Source: Haliclystus octoradiatus | Taxonomy: Eukaryota > Cnidaria > Staurozoa > Stauromedusae > Haliclystidae | Assembly (NCBI GenBank): GCA_916610825.1 | Contig: OU744451.1 | Span: 5,917,345-5,981,344 of the forward strand | Length of the DNA stretch: 64,000 bases | Direction of reading: 5' to 3' | Shown here: positions 30,607-43,200 of the stretch, one piece after another | Layout of the letters: the number at the start of each line of letters is the position of its first letter | Position numbering within the stretch: position 1 is the stretch's first letter | Notes under the pieces: model-generated | The model's input: the letters and a program-made list of their open reading frames with translations, nothing else | Databases searched by the model: none | Told to the model about the DNA's origin: nothing | Position numbers and translations under genes: made by a program

Positions 30607-31172
30607 TTAGCTAATTTGACCATTGATTAATTCCGATGTAATAGGGCCGCTTGATGTCCTCATTGCTTTGCCTTGGAATTCTGCAACGCCTTCGCAAGAT
30701 ATCGTAAGATCAGGCTAAAACACATACAAACAATAAAAAGCAATCAATTGATTGATGAAGGAAAGAAAAGCAATTAAATGCAAACAAATTAATAAAAACT
30801 TAGAACTGCAAAACTTTTTCATGAGTTGATGAACATTTTTGGCGTGAACACAAGAACCACTTCATGAATTTCACAATTGCACACATTTTAATGAAAAGTT
30901 CAATGGAACATTAGGAAGTTCATGTTAATGTAGAACCATCAATATATCGATGGCTATTGGTTAAAGAGCTCAGAATGCTTGAGAACATTGAAATGGTAGG
31001 TGCAAGTACTGACCACTATGTCGAAATTCAAAGTCTAGGTCTATAGATAGCCAGCAAATATATCTATGGCTCACAAAAATAAATATATATATAGTAAAAA
31101 TAATAAAAATGGCAAAAAATTATTAATATTGGCAATTGAATCGTGCTCAATGCTAGTGAATAGCAGAGCGTA

Positions 31173-31205
<33 letters not shown>

Positions 31206-34200
31206 AAGGTCAAGAAAGACACATTCTTGATATATATGGCTCACAAATACAGTAATTAAAATAAATAACGGCCTCACGATAAACTGAGAATTTTGACTCA
31301 TACCAAAACAATGTTAATACAATCACAAAACTTTCACAATTAACGTAAATAAATGCAATAAAAAAATATATACAAATATGACAAATGCACAAAATATGCA
31401 AAGGCTGCTGGTCGTTTTAAGGTCTTTAAGGCATATATAATAATATATCTGGATTAATTGTAGTGAATTTAAAAACCAAAATCTATTACATAGTGTGTTT
31501 GAAATTACCTTGATCGATTCAAACACTTTCTTTTTAGGATTCAGCTGTGTGTCAGGTTCTAAAAATACAAATTAAAACATTGAAATTGCTTTAATAGAAT
31601 TAAATAATTTGGTTATACCCTTGTGAAAAACAGTTCATGAAATATAAATGGTACCAAACTTAAATAAACTATATGTGAACTGTCCGTGAAGGTTCATGAG
31701 CTGTTCATGAAAAGTTCATGAAATTTAAATGGCCCCAAATCTATATGAACTGTCTGTGAAGGTTCATGAACTGTTCATAAACTCCTGAACTGTTTTTCGC
31801 AGGTGTATTTGAATGTTGGGATTAGCCAGCAAGCCTGTATGGAGACTTTCCTATATAGTGCACTGACTGACTGACTTCCTATGGTGCAATTGAGTGTTTG
31901 AGGTGTCACACGGGATTAAGAGTATAGGATAGTTTGGTTTAGAAAAATATCTCAACTCCAATATCATAGGAATAATGTACATATATCCTCTGCGAAAAAC
32001 AGTTCAGGAGTTCATGAACGTTAAATGGCCTCAATTTTCATGAACTGTTCATGAACCTTCACAGACAGTTCACGAACAGTTCAAAAAAAAATTAATGAAA
32101 TCTGGGGCCATTTAACGTTCAAGAACTGTTCATGTGATCCTGGACTGTTTTTCACAGGGGATATGATCTTTGGTTCATTATAGAGCAATTGCCACATCTG
32201 AAAGCTGGCAGTCAACATTGTGGTTGTTTTTTCGAAACCACAGGAACATATTTATTACAGAAAACTCTACATATAATAAAACCCACAAAGAGATATAAAG
32301 AAACTGACTGCTATATATATACCTAGGTAGCAGGGATGTTAAAGTTACTTTTTAAAAGTAGCTAGTTACAGTTACCGTTACTTGGGCGAGAAAGTAACTA
32401 GTTGCTACCAGACGTTACTTGTCAGAAAAAGTAACGATTACAAGTTACTTTTAATTTGAAAGTAACTAGTTACAGTTACTTTTCCGTTACTTTTTCTAAA
32501 TAAGTCCAAAAATATCCAACAGAAGCAATGAGGCATATATGAAGTATTCAAATAATGTTTCTATATTTTAATTTGTTAATTAATCAAATGTTCTTGTTGA
32601 CAATATAGGCCCCAGTTCCACGATACCGTATTGGTTTTTATTCGTATTGAAAAAGTGTTTTCGTTGTGGAATGCGTACCGTTTACGAAGCTGTTACACGG
32701 CAAAACAATACAATACATTTGAATTACACGGAAGGAGTAAAATACGATCACGTGTGTTTAATTCCATTGTGTCCATGACTACGTAGCAATTGCTATGGTC
32801 ACGAATACAATGTTCCGTATTGATTGAGTTCCACGATGCGTTGCGTTGTGAAAACTGTTCCGCAGTCAAAAAAAATACGCTTGCTAGCGTAGTCAAAATG
32901 ACTACGCTCCGCGAAGCGTATTGCATCGTATTCAAGCGTATTCATTCTTGGATGGTATTACAATGACAACAAAAGATTTTGACTGATTAAAACACAATAG
33001 CAATCGAGAAGCTGCTAACTTTCAGCACTCTTTTGTGAAAAAAGTAACGGGAAGAAAGCGAAAATGCAGTGAAAAAGTAACGAGTAATCGTTACTTTATT
33101 TTTAATCCTAAATGTAACTAGTTACAAGTAGAAGTTACTTTTACAGAAAAGTAACTAGTTACAAGTAGAAGTTACTAAAAAGTAACGATTATAAGTAACG
33201 TCGTTACTTTTGTAATTGTCACTAACATCCCCGCTAGGTAGTAATGTCTAAATCATAGACAGGGTTTATTTGATCAAAAGATCATAGTGACAAGTTGGGT
33301 TATGCCAATTTTGGTGAACCTTAAAATTACCTCCATGTGTAGCTCTATCAAATCCTTCAACTTCAACAATATCACCAGGTTTGCTGTCTTTCGGTGGATA
33401 CAATGGAGTAACTGTTTTAATGCCTTCCATACTTAAATATAAACAACAAAAAAGTATAGAAGATTGTTGCAAACAATATATTGCCCTATTGAATGTGCCT
33501 GTACAAAACTTTTATTTTATTACTATAAGAGTGATTTGCCAATTTTATATGAAATGAATTGAATTATGGTTAACGCTTATTATGGGGCACGACAGTTCAA
33601 ATTCAACACGCTTCATCAGATGACTTTTATTAACAATGTGTAGTGGAATGACACATCCCTTAATTTAGTTCTGTATTGCTCATTCTATCAAACATAACTA
33701 TATGGTACAGTGAAACTTGTATATAATAGGAAGCTATGAAAGATAGATACATTGATCACTATAGACAGGTGACCGTTAGAATAGTTTTGACTGTATCCGT
33801 TGAATCCCAGATAAAGTCATGGCTGAGTTGGCCTTGAGGAGATTTTAAATACACACCCTAAGATCTTGTGCCATGGTTCTCTACCACCTGAGTTATTCCC
33901 TTAATAAACTTAGCAACAATACAACAGACCCATTATAACACAAGTGAATGGAAATACCTCGTTTTTGATGCAGCAAGAAGCATTGCTTGAGACGTGATAC
34001 CTGCAGGGTGAATCAAATAATCACTAACCATGTTATACTTCCACAACATGAACAGTGATTGATTTAACAATAGATTATGTTTATCATGCTGTATGTTACA
34101 TGTACTTCAGATGTTTGATTAAAATGATCATACAATAATCCAACGAATTACCCACCTCTCATGTTAGCTGGTTTTAAATTACAAACCAAAACAACGTTAC

Positions 34201-37200
34201 GATTGTTCAATTCTTCAGCTGAGATAAATGGAACAAGACCACTAATCACTGTTCTTGGGGCTATACAAAAAAACAAAACATAAATATTATTAATTATTAT
34301 AAAATTTTCAAATGTTGGTACTGCATCTAATTAGTTAAGAACATTTTCTTTAAATTCATCAAAACACGAAAAAACACACAGTTTTTTTACAGTTCCAGTT
34401 CTAGAAGGTTGGAATTGACGTTCAAATTCTTTTGAAATTAATTAGAAACGTTTGAAATAAATTTAATGGTAAAATTTCATAAAACCGGAAATTACGTCAT
34501 AAAATTTGGAGAAAGTGCGCTTGGTATGAATCAAAATATTTTAAAATCATTAACTTAGCAACAATAAAAATGCGTTAGTTATTTATCATACCAATTATGA
34601 AAATTGAAATGCTTTAAATACTGTTCTTAGTTTGAATCTAATACATCCGAGATGGTATCCGATACTCGCAAGGCTGAAAACACTCACCACTACAGCTTAT
34701 GATTTCTCATGCCTTTCCTTGTCTCTTTACGCATATATGGTGCCTTAAATTCCAACTTTACAGAACCGCAGACAGCTTATGATTACTGATACCTTTCTTT
34801 TGTTTCATTACGCATATCTCGTGCATTAAATTCTAGGAACTAGGAACGCCAAACATTTCATAATTGCTTAGTTATGAACACAAAGTGACACCCTTCATTA
34901 TTGAAGTCAGAAGAAATCTTTACATACCTTCTTCTCCCACATCAATTTTCTCAATATAGAGACCATCTGCGTCAGGATGCTGGGAAGAAAAACCATAACA
35001 TCATCATGCACTATTGACAAAAAGATGCGAGAGTATGCATTATTCTTAGCATAAAAGTCAGTTGTTTACCTTTTCAACAGAGACGATATGTCCTATTCTT
35101 AAATCTAAACGTGTTGGGTTGATTGGTCTCACATCTGCACCTTTTTTAGCTGAAAGAGAGAACAGAACAATTTTAGAAATAACAAGAATTCATTGTAAAG
35201 GTCAAATCTTTTCAAAGATCATACATAGAAACTAGACTTATTCCTGATGAAACACGTTCACATCATTAACGTGTTCTGTTCAATTAGGATGCATCAGTTT
35301 TATCAATTTCATGATGTAGCCTAGTCCATTGGGTATTACGCCTGTTGTTTATGTCATAGGGTAATACCATGTGGATGATTGTTAGTATATGGGTTGTTTG
35401 TATATGTGTAAATAGTGATATAAACTATTATATCAACTGAAGTAGGCCCATTTGTGTGTATTAAAACATAATTGCTTCCGATTATTGTTGTGAGTGAACA
35501 TTATGAATTCATATACAGTAGAACTCGGTTAATATCCCCTCTTTTAATGTCCCATCTTGCTTAATATCCCCACATAAAACTGATTTCTATTTTCAATTCT
35601 CCATATAAACACTCATAATCCTACCTCGCTTGATATCCCACCTCGCTTAATGTTCCCGCTTTTCATCCGTACCAGAGGGGGGATATTAAGCAAGTTCGAC
35701 TGTAGCAAATTTACTGCCATTATTTCTGTCTTTGTAAGATTCGTACAACAGTGCTTGGGACACACATTGAATAATTCAATTTTCATTTTGTTCTGGCATA
35801 ATGGTTAGCACACTTACTCGGCAACATCTTTATGATCTATACAGATCAAAATTAGTAAATATTTACCTGGTTTCACAGCAGGGTAAGCTTTTGATGTGAT
35901 CGTTTTTAATTCCGCTGTTTCAAATTTTTTTCTAATTGGGTCAAGTAGCTGCAATGTTAAATCGGATCAATAGATTGTCAGTTTGTGCAATAATGTGTTC
36001 ATAAAGGCTCTAGCGATGTGCGTGCATAGAGTCTTAAGGTCATATACTATATAATTTGAATCATTAGATATAAACAAATTTAAAATTAATCGTTTTGTAA
36101 AATAGATTTCGATTTATTAATGTTTGAAGTCCCATAGCTGTTACGGCTATCAATGTTCTATTTTAAAGAGTACCAATACTGAGGAGCTTAACAACATATC
36201 AAGTGGAGCGATTGACATGCTAATATCATTTTTCTAATATGAGATTCCTGTACTAAAGTGTAGCTACATCATTCAGTATTATTGTACAAGAAGATTCTAA
36301 TCACCTCATTCATAAAAATTGCAAGAGCAGTTTTCAAATCCAGGGGATGTAAATCCTGAAGATGAAAATTAGAAAGTAGTTAATTATACATTGATACAGG
36401 CCTTAGCAAACATGATATTATAATTAAGTATTTTTTTATTTTTACCTTTTTCGCAAATGTACTTTCAAGATCCTGATAATTTGTGAATTTTAAATTTCCA
36501 CCATTTTCTTCTGTTCTTTCGATAATAAATTCTGAATAAAGCACAAACTTGATAATTTTATTATAGAATAGAATAGAATTTTATTTCAACCACATGATAA
36601 AAACATGTATAGAGGCTAAAGACATTGATTACTGAAATATGATATACAGTGGTTGATGTCATCTCGTAAGCAAAATTCGCTTGTCTATTAAGAGATGCTA
36701 TAGTGTTTATAAATGACATGGGTAAAAGGTTAAAATAAAAATAGCTCCGCTATGCTCGGACCCATGGTGAATAATATAATAATCAAAATAAATAAATTGA
36801 AATCAAATTCAATAGAATATCAAATCAATCAAATCATCATGCAAAGAAAAATCAAATCAAATCAAATTCAAAAAAGTAAATCAATCTAATCGAATGATAT
36901 AAAAATCAGATAAAATAAAAAAATCAACTTCAATCAAATAAAATAAATTATAACAATATCCAAATAATATAATAATATAAAGAAAAATATATCTAAATAA
37001 TAAATCAAAGAAAAAAAGAAAAAAAGGTTAATGCAAACCGATAGGATTGAACCCCAGACCCTGCGCGCCTTATGCAGACGCTCCACCACTAGACCATACC
37101 AAGATATAACAAACGAAATGATTTTCACTACTTATAATACAGGTGTGAGTTGTAAATGACGTGCGAAATTGTCTCTTCTTAAGCTGATGTCGCAGCAGAA

Positions 37201-40200
37201 TTAAACATCATAAGCAACATATTAAGCAACATACCATGGTAGTTCATGACCACTTGACGTGTTCTCTACGTCTCACGTTCAATATATTTTTTAATAATAT
37301 AATAGAATAATTCAAAAAAATGTACAATTGTTACCTGCTTGTCCTTTGGTACTCATAACTGGGAACATGACATGTTTGCAAAAGGACAACACACCATTTT
37401 CAGCAATGTTTCCTTCCTCGCAAAACGCCTATGTTGAAGAAAAATTGATAGTTTAGGGGAGGATGAAATGACTCGGGTTGTGATATTACTATCATTAGTG
37501 ATAATAATGATATAATAGAGTTAAAGACTATACTTTTTTTCATTAACTTGAAGTTTGACCCTTTGTGCCATCATCAGACACATACAAGGGTATTGTATGT
37601 AGAGTATAGCATAGTATCTGTCTGATGATCGCATAAAGCATGGCACTTAAAGGGGCAAGATTGACCGGCGACCGCTGCGAGCACAAGTTGAATTTATGCT
37701 TAGCGTAATTCAACCGTCTCGCTTTGAAACTATTGTTCTACGCAGGCCTAATCTGTTATAAATTCATGTCAACAATGCACATTGTGTTATGAACAATAAA
37801 CATGCACGTGATCCGAAGTGCTTAGCGCCTGCCGGTCATTTTTGCTCCTTTAAGGTTGCAGAAAAAGAAGGTGTACTGTCGATGACAAGTGCTACAGTAG
37901 CCACCTCCATAGAGTAATAACACTATGAGATTTGAAAGTACTGAAATATTACTGAAAAACAATTGAAATCCCAGTAGGTTTTCAGTAGTATTTCAGTGAT
38001 TTTAAATCTGATAGTGTAACCACATCCTACATGTTTATCGTGGTTATTTTAGCAATATGTCCACAATAGTAATGTTCTGATGAATTATAAATGTAGATAA
38101 TAGGCCATCTGCCAATATAAGTCAAAAGAGACAAATCTTGCAACTGGCTATTAGATATATGTAGTGCTGTAGCCTTCCTCATTGGATGTATTTTTCACAT
38201 CAATCCTACGCCTATAAATCAGGATCTCTGTGTGTGTGATTTTCTACAGTTCTACAGTACCGCTGGAAACATTTTTTTCTAATTTAGGCCCTGATTCTTG
38301 GTTGGGTTGGTTATTTGTAACACAGTAGAAACCGTTTATAAGATACCATACTGAATTTAACTGATGATCTTCGTAAAATTTGGTATATTTTTTCTTATAA
38401 ATAATCGGCTACAACGGCACATTGCCTATAACATACTTCTTGGAAGTTCCCTAGGGTTGCAGTTATAGACAGTTTCCACTGTAGTACTGTAAAATGTATC
38501 TACACGTCTCTTAGTAAATGATAAGTATGATGATGATGATGATGATCTCACCTTTTGGATCTTCTTTTTCACAACTGATGCGCTGTCAAGGATATCGATT
38601 TTTGAATCCTGCCATAGAATGAAAGTATGTTATCAAGTACAGAAATACGTAGATACACTGTCATTGATTAGAGTAATATATAGTACTCGTACACACTTGC
38701 AAACACCTTCAGCAACTTAACAAATTATCTTACCGCTTCCGAAGAACTCATTTTGCCACCAGTCAGACCAGGAACTACCAAAAAAGAAACAAATAAAAAT
38801 CAGATATAAGAGCGAAAATGTTGAAAGTAGTATGTAGTTGATTACTCAATTGTCTATATTAAACACATTGACTCACCCATAGGGTTCATTAAATGGATTC
38901 GCTTCTTATATCCAAGTTGAGGGAGATGCTAAAAGAAAATCAAATCGTATTAGCAACCACTCTAGCTTTATGTCATACATAATTTAGTATATATTATCGT
39001 TAGTTGATTATTAAAGCTTAAATTATCCATTTGAAAACAATTCATGAACTTTAATCGACTCAACTTTCACGAACTGTCCACGATGTCTCTGAAAATATCA
39101 CTTCCTGTCAAAAATGAACTGAATACAAGACCTGTGTTCAATATCAGTTCATGAAAGCTGGTAAAGTTCATGAACTGTAGGTTCATGATCATGACCAGAT
39201 CATTAGCTCCATAAATTTTCCGCAGGAACAGCTTTTTTATTATTGTTATTTATTTACTGATATTATAAAGCAAGACAAACAATCAAACATTGATAACAAC
39301 CATGTTTCATAGCTGAATTTTTTAATTATGTATAAAAATGGAAACAAATAAACAAATTAGATAGACAGATAGAAAATAGGATACCTTCTCAGCATATGTG
39401 AATATCTTTCGTTGATCAACGCCACCAAATTGAGCATCCACCCTCAAGTACTCCTCGTCAAGAGCTTGAAGTCCAGGATACAACAAACCACTGAGCAACG
39501 GAGATTGAACTTGTTTAACAACTTCTGATCCAGCCTTTTTACAGTCATGCTACATAGGAGAAAGTCAATATGATAAGTAAAATCAAAAAATGATACAAAT
39601 GAGACTTGGCAATTTGATTTGAATTAGCGCCTTACTTCCGATGCTACTGTAGACATTTTGAAGACATCTAGAATGTATTCCCTTGGATAAACAAACACAT
39701 GTATTAATCAATTGTGTATGTAAGTTGAAAATATTTAGCACTCTCTGTGTAGCATTGGATAAAACAAACATCCAAGTTATGACTAGACACTAAAAAGGTA
39801 AAACGCTCACTGCTGCATGTTACCAATTTTTGACACCATTCGTGTCTACTTTAACCTGCGTTTCAGATATTCTGTCTACCGTACAGCTTTTTTGTATACT
39901 GATCCCCTGCGAAAAACAGTTCATGAACGTTAAATGGCTCCAATTTTCCTGAACTGTTCATGAACCCTCACATACAGTTCATGAACTCCTGGACTGTTTT
40001 CACAGGGGATGTGATCGCCCAATAGATACTCATCTAATATAATAATAAGAATCTGGAACTAATTCTGGTGCATATTTCAAATCTGTTTTGTCTTTAAATT
40101 GTTCAAAATATCATGTTCAATAATTCTAGATTATTTCCAATAACTATCTGCTAGTCAAAGTGACCATATGATTGGTTGATTTTTATACGGGTCTATACTA

Positions 40201-43200
40201 CTACAGTCAAACCTGTTATAACGGTCACCTCTATACAGCGGCCACCTGTCCATACTGGTCACTCTTGCAATGTCTAAAATAGTATTTTCTACTGAATTAA
40301 ACCTGTATATAGGGGCCACCTGTCTATAGTGGTCAATTTATCTACCTCTTGTAGCTGGCCATTATATACAGGTTTTACTGAATACAGATTGTAGATTTGA
40401 AAAGTTCATGAATGTTAAATGGCTCCAATTTTCCTAAATTGTTCATGAACTGTTCATGAAAATTTGGGGTCATTTAACGTTCATGAACTCCGGAACTGTT
40501 TTCCCAAGGGTTGTGGCAAAATAAAATCCTTGATACCGATATTTGATTTAAGAAATAGTAATGCCCATTTTCACATTAGGCAACTTCAGCAATTTCCTGT
40601 TTGATTATTTGAAACACCAACATGTGTTTTAATATACATGTTTAAATGAAAGATTAATTTGTTCTATTATCTCATTTTAATATACAACATTTGAACGAAA
40701 GAAAGTGATGTACCTGCTAAGTTGATAGTCTGTTCCTTTAACAAAAATCAGTTTGTCCAATGGAACACCCATTGCCTCCAGCATAGCCTATATCAAGTAG
40801 ATATTTAAACATGAAAATGAAATTTTAAATAAAATAAAATACACATATGTTTTGTTGTGTTGATTACTGACTTTGATAATCTCTTTGTAGTAAATCACTC
40901 TGTGTTCTAATAGTTCCCACGGTGCTTTTAGATTGTCAAGATAGGCATGTAAATCAGCAAGAAGAATTGTCACCTAGAAGATACAATATCAACTAAAATC
41001 ACTAACATATTATCAAATAGATTATTAAATGGGTGCATCTAGATTTAGTGAAGACAGCTAACAATGGCACTGAAAAATGTAAGAGGGTTACAGATATCCA
41101 TAACAACAACACGATTTTTGAATATTTCGCCCTTACGAATGAATGCTCAATATATGTTGTGATCATATCGCGCTCATTCGTCATTAAAGTATCTTTTACA
41201 GTATGACTTCACAAAACTATCATTCTCCGTTTTTCAAGATTTGAAATTCTTGCTTTTCAAATGCCTAATTTTCAAAAAATACTTATCTGTTTATCAAAAA
41301 ACTGTTTATCAAATAGATTGTTAAATGGGTGCATCTAAATTCAGTTCAGTGTATCATTTTTTTGTACAAAGGTACCAGATGCAAAAAGAATTTTGAAAAG
41401 CGGTTGGAACAGAATTTACACGTTTGCGTTTCTAACTTTCTAGATTACCTGCTAAGGGGGTGTTTATATGACGTGGGCCAGCCCGGCAAGGTGAGGTGAC
41501 ACCTTCGAGTGAGACCAACATCCACTATTGTTGTCTATTGTTTTACAGTTGTGCGTTTATATGGTTGCCGGGCTAGCCCACCCAGGTGGGATCTCACCTG
41601 ATGAGCAGCGGGATCCTACCGGGGTGGGACGGAAATTCTCCATGTAAACACAGTTTGGTGGGCCAGCCCGGGTCATCGCTTTATCTGCGCAAGCATTTCA
41701 AATAGACAACGTTGAAATTAAACCATAATTTGCAATAAATTTAACATTCTAGATAAAAACATTAAGATTAATTAAGATTTAAAGTTATTATTTGTTATTT
41801 TCGTTGGAAAACTTGAAAAAATAAAAATGAAATTGATAAGATGCTTGAAAATTGAGGCCAGCCCGGTTTCCCGGACTTATACCGGGCTGAAAGTGGGATA
41901 AAACTGTCATATAAACAGGCGGCATAAACAGCCCGTTTCAGCGTCAACCGGCCTAGTCCGACTCATATAAACACCCCCAAAATCTTGACAAAAGGGCCCT
42001 GGACTAGCTCAGGTGCACACTTTTTCATAATTTATTTATTGGGATTGGCTCCAAGTTAGTAGATCAAGTTCATTCTCAGTCCTATTATAAACCAGTTGAA
42101 AAAAGTCACTTTTTGGGTAAAGGATTTGATGACTATGCTGTGTAATGTAGGCTACAGTGGCACTGAAAAATTTTTAATTGAAGGGTATCAAGGAACCTAA
42201 ATTGGATATTTAAGACAGCATGAATTTAATTATGTTTTTCAATAAATAACACTAATTTGGGACTTGTTTTGCTATCAAATTCAATTTAGGCCTAATTTGT
42301 TTGAAAATTATTACCTGGCAATCAGCTCTCAAGAAGTCGGCAATCTTGGTCATGGGGACAAAGTATGCAATATGGGGTTTGCCAGTTGTGGCAGTACCCC
42401 AATACAGAGTAAGATGACGTTCTTCAACAATTGGTCTCAAACGATCCATGCCAATTACTTCCTGTCCAAAATGATCAATAAAAATAACAATGAAGAACAT
42501 GATCCTAGCATTTTAAAGGAGCAACATTGACCGGCGGTCGCTACGAGCTCAACTTGAATTAAGCTTAGCTTAAATTCAACGATCAATGTCAGTTATGGCT
42601 TATCATGGCTTCAAATTTTAAGTTTTACCATGGTTTCAGGTGCAGAAACAATACAAACGACAAACACGCACATGACTCTAAGCACGTAGAGCCAACCGGT
42701 CAATTTTGCCCCTTCAAGACTCAACAACCACTTACTTTTTTTTTACTCAAGGGAATACTAACAAAAATTGCTATATTGTTGGTATTTGATAATAAAAACA
42801 ATTTTATTACTTCACAGGAATCAAAATGTTTGACGTTATGAGAGATAATCCGGAATAAACAGTGACGCTATAACCGATAATTATTAAGAGAAAACCTATT
42901 AAAATATGCCTGGAACAATAAATTTGTACGCTATAAACAATAATCCGTAATAAAAAGTAATATTATAAACAGTTTCTACTGTAATAGATAATTTAAACCT
43001 CTATCAGCTGACATACAACAAACCCTGCAGTATGTAGCACCTTGATCAATAACTCACACAGGCGGGCGCCATGATTTCCCCGACAAGTGAGCTAACTCCA
43101 CAACAAGCCGGTTTTATGGCTTCAAATTTCAAAAACATATAAGGCATATGCCACTAAAATATGTACCAAAATATTCCCAAAAATCTAAATTATCTTCCCG

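Noticed and set aside
35240..35280. Second hammerhead (CTGATGA followed by AACACG)
   Set aside because: No stem II or GAAA follows CTGATGA at the right distance.
37030..37115. Functional tRNA gene
   Set aside because: A and B boxes are present, but the acceptor arms do not pair and an A-rich SINE-like body follows.
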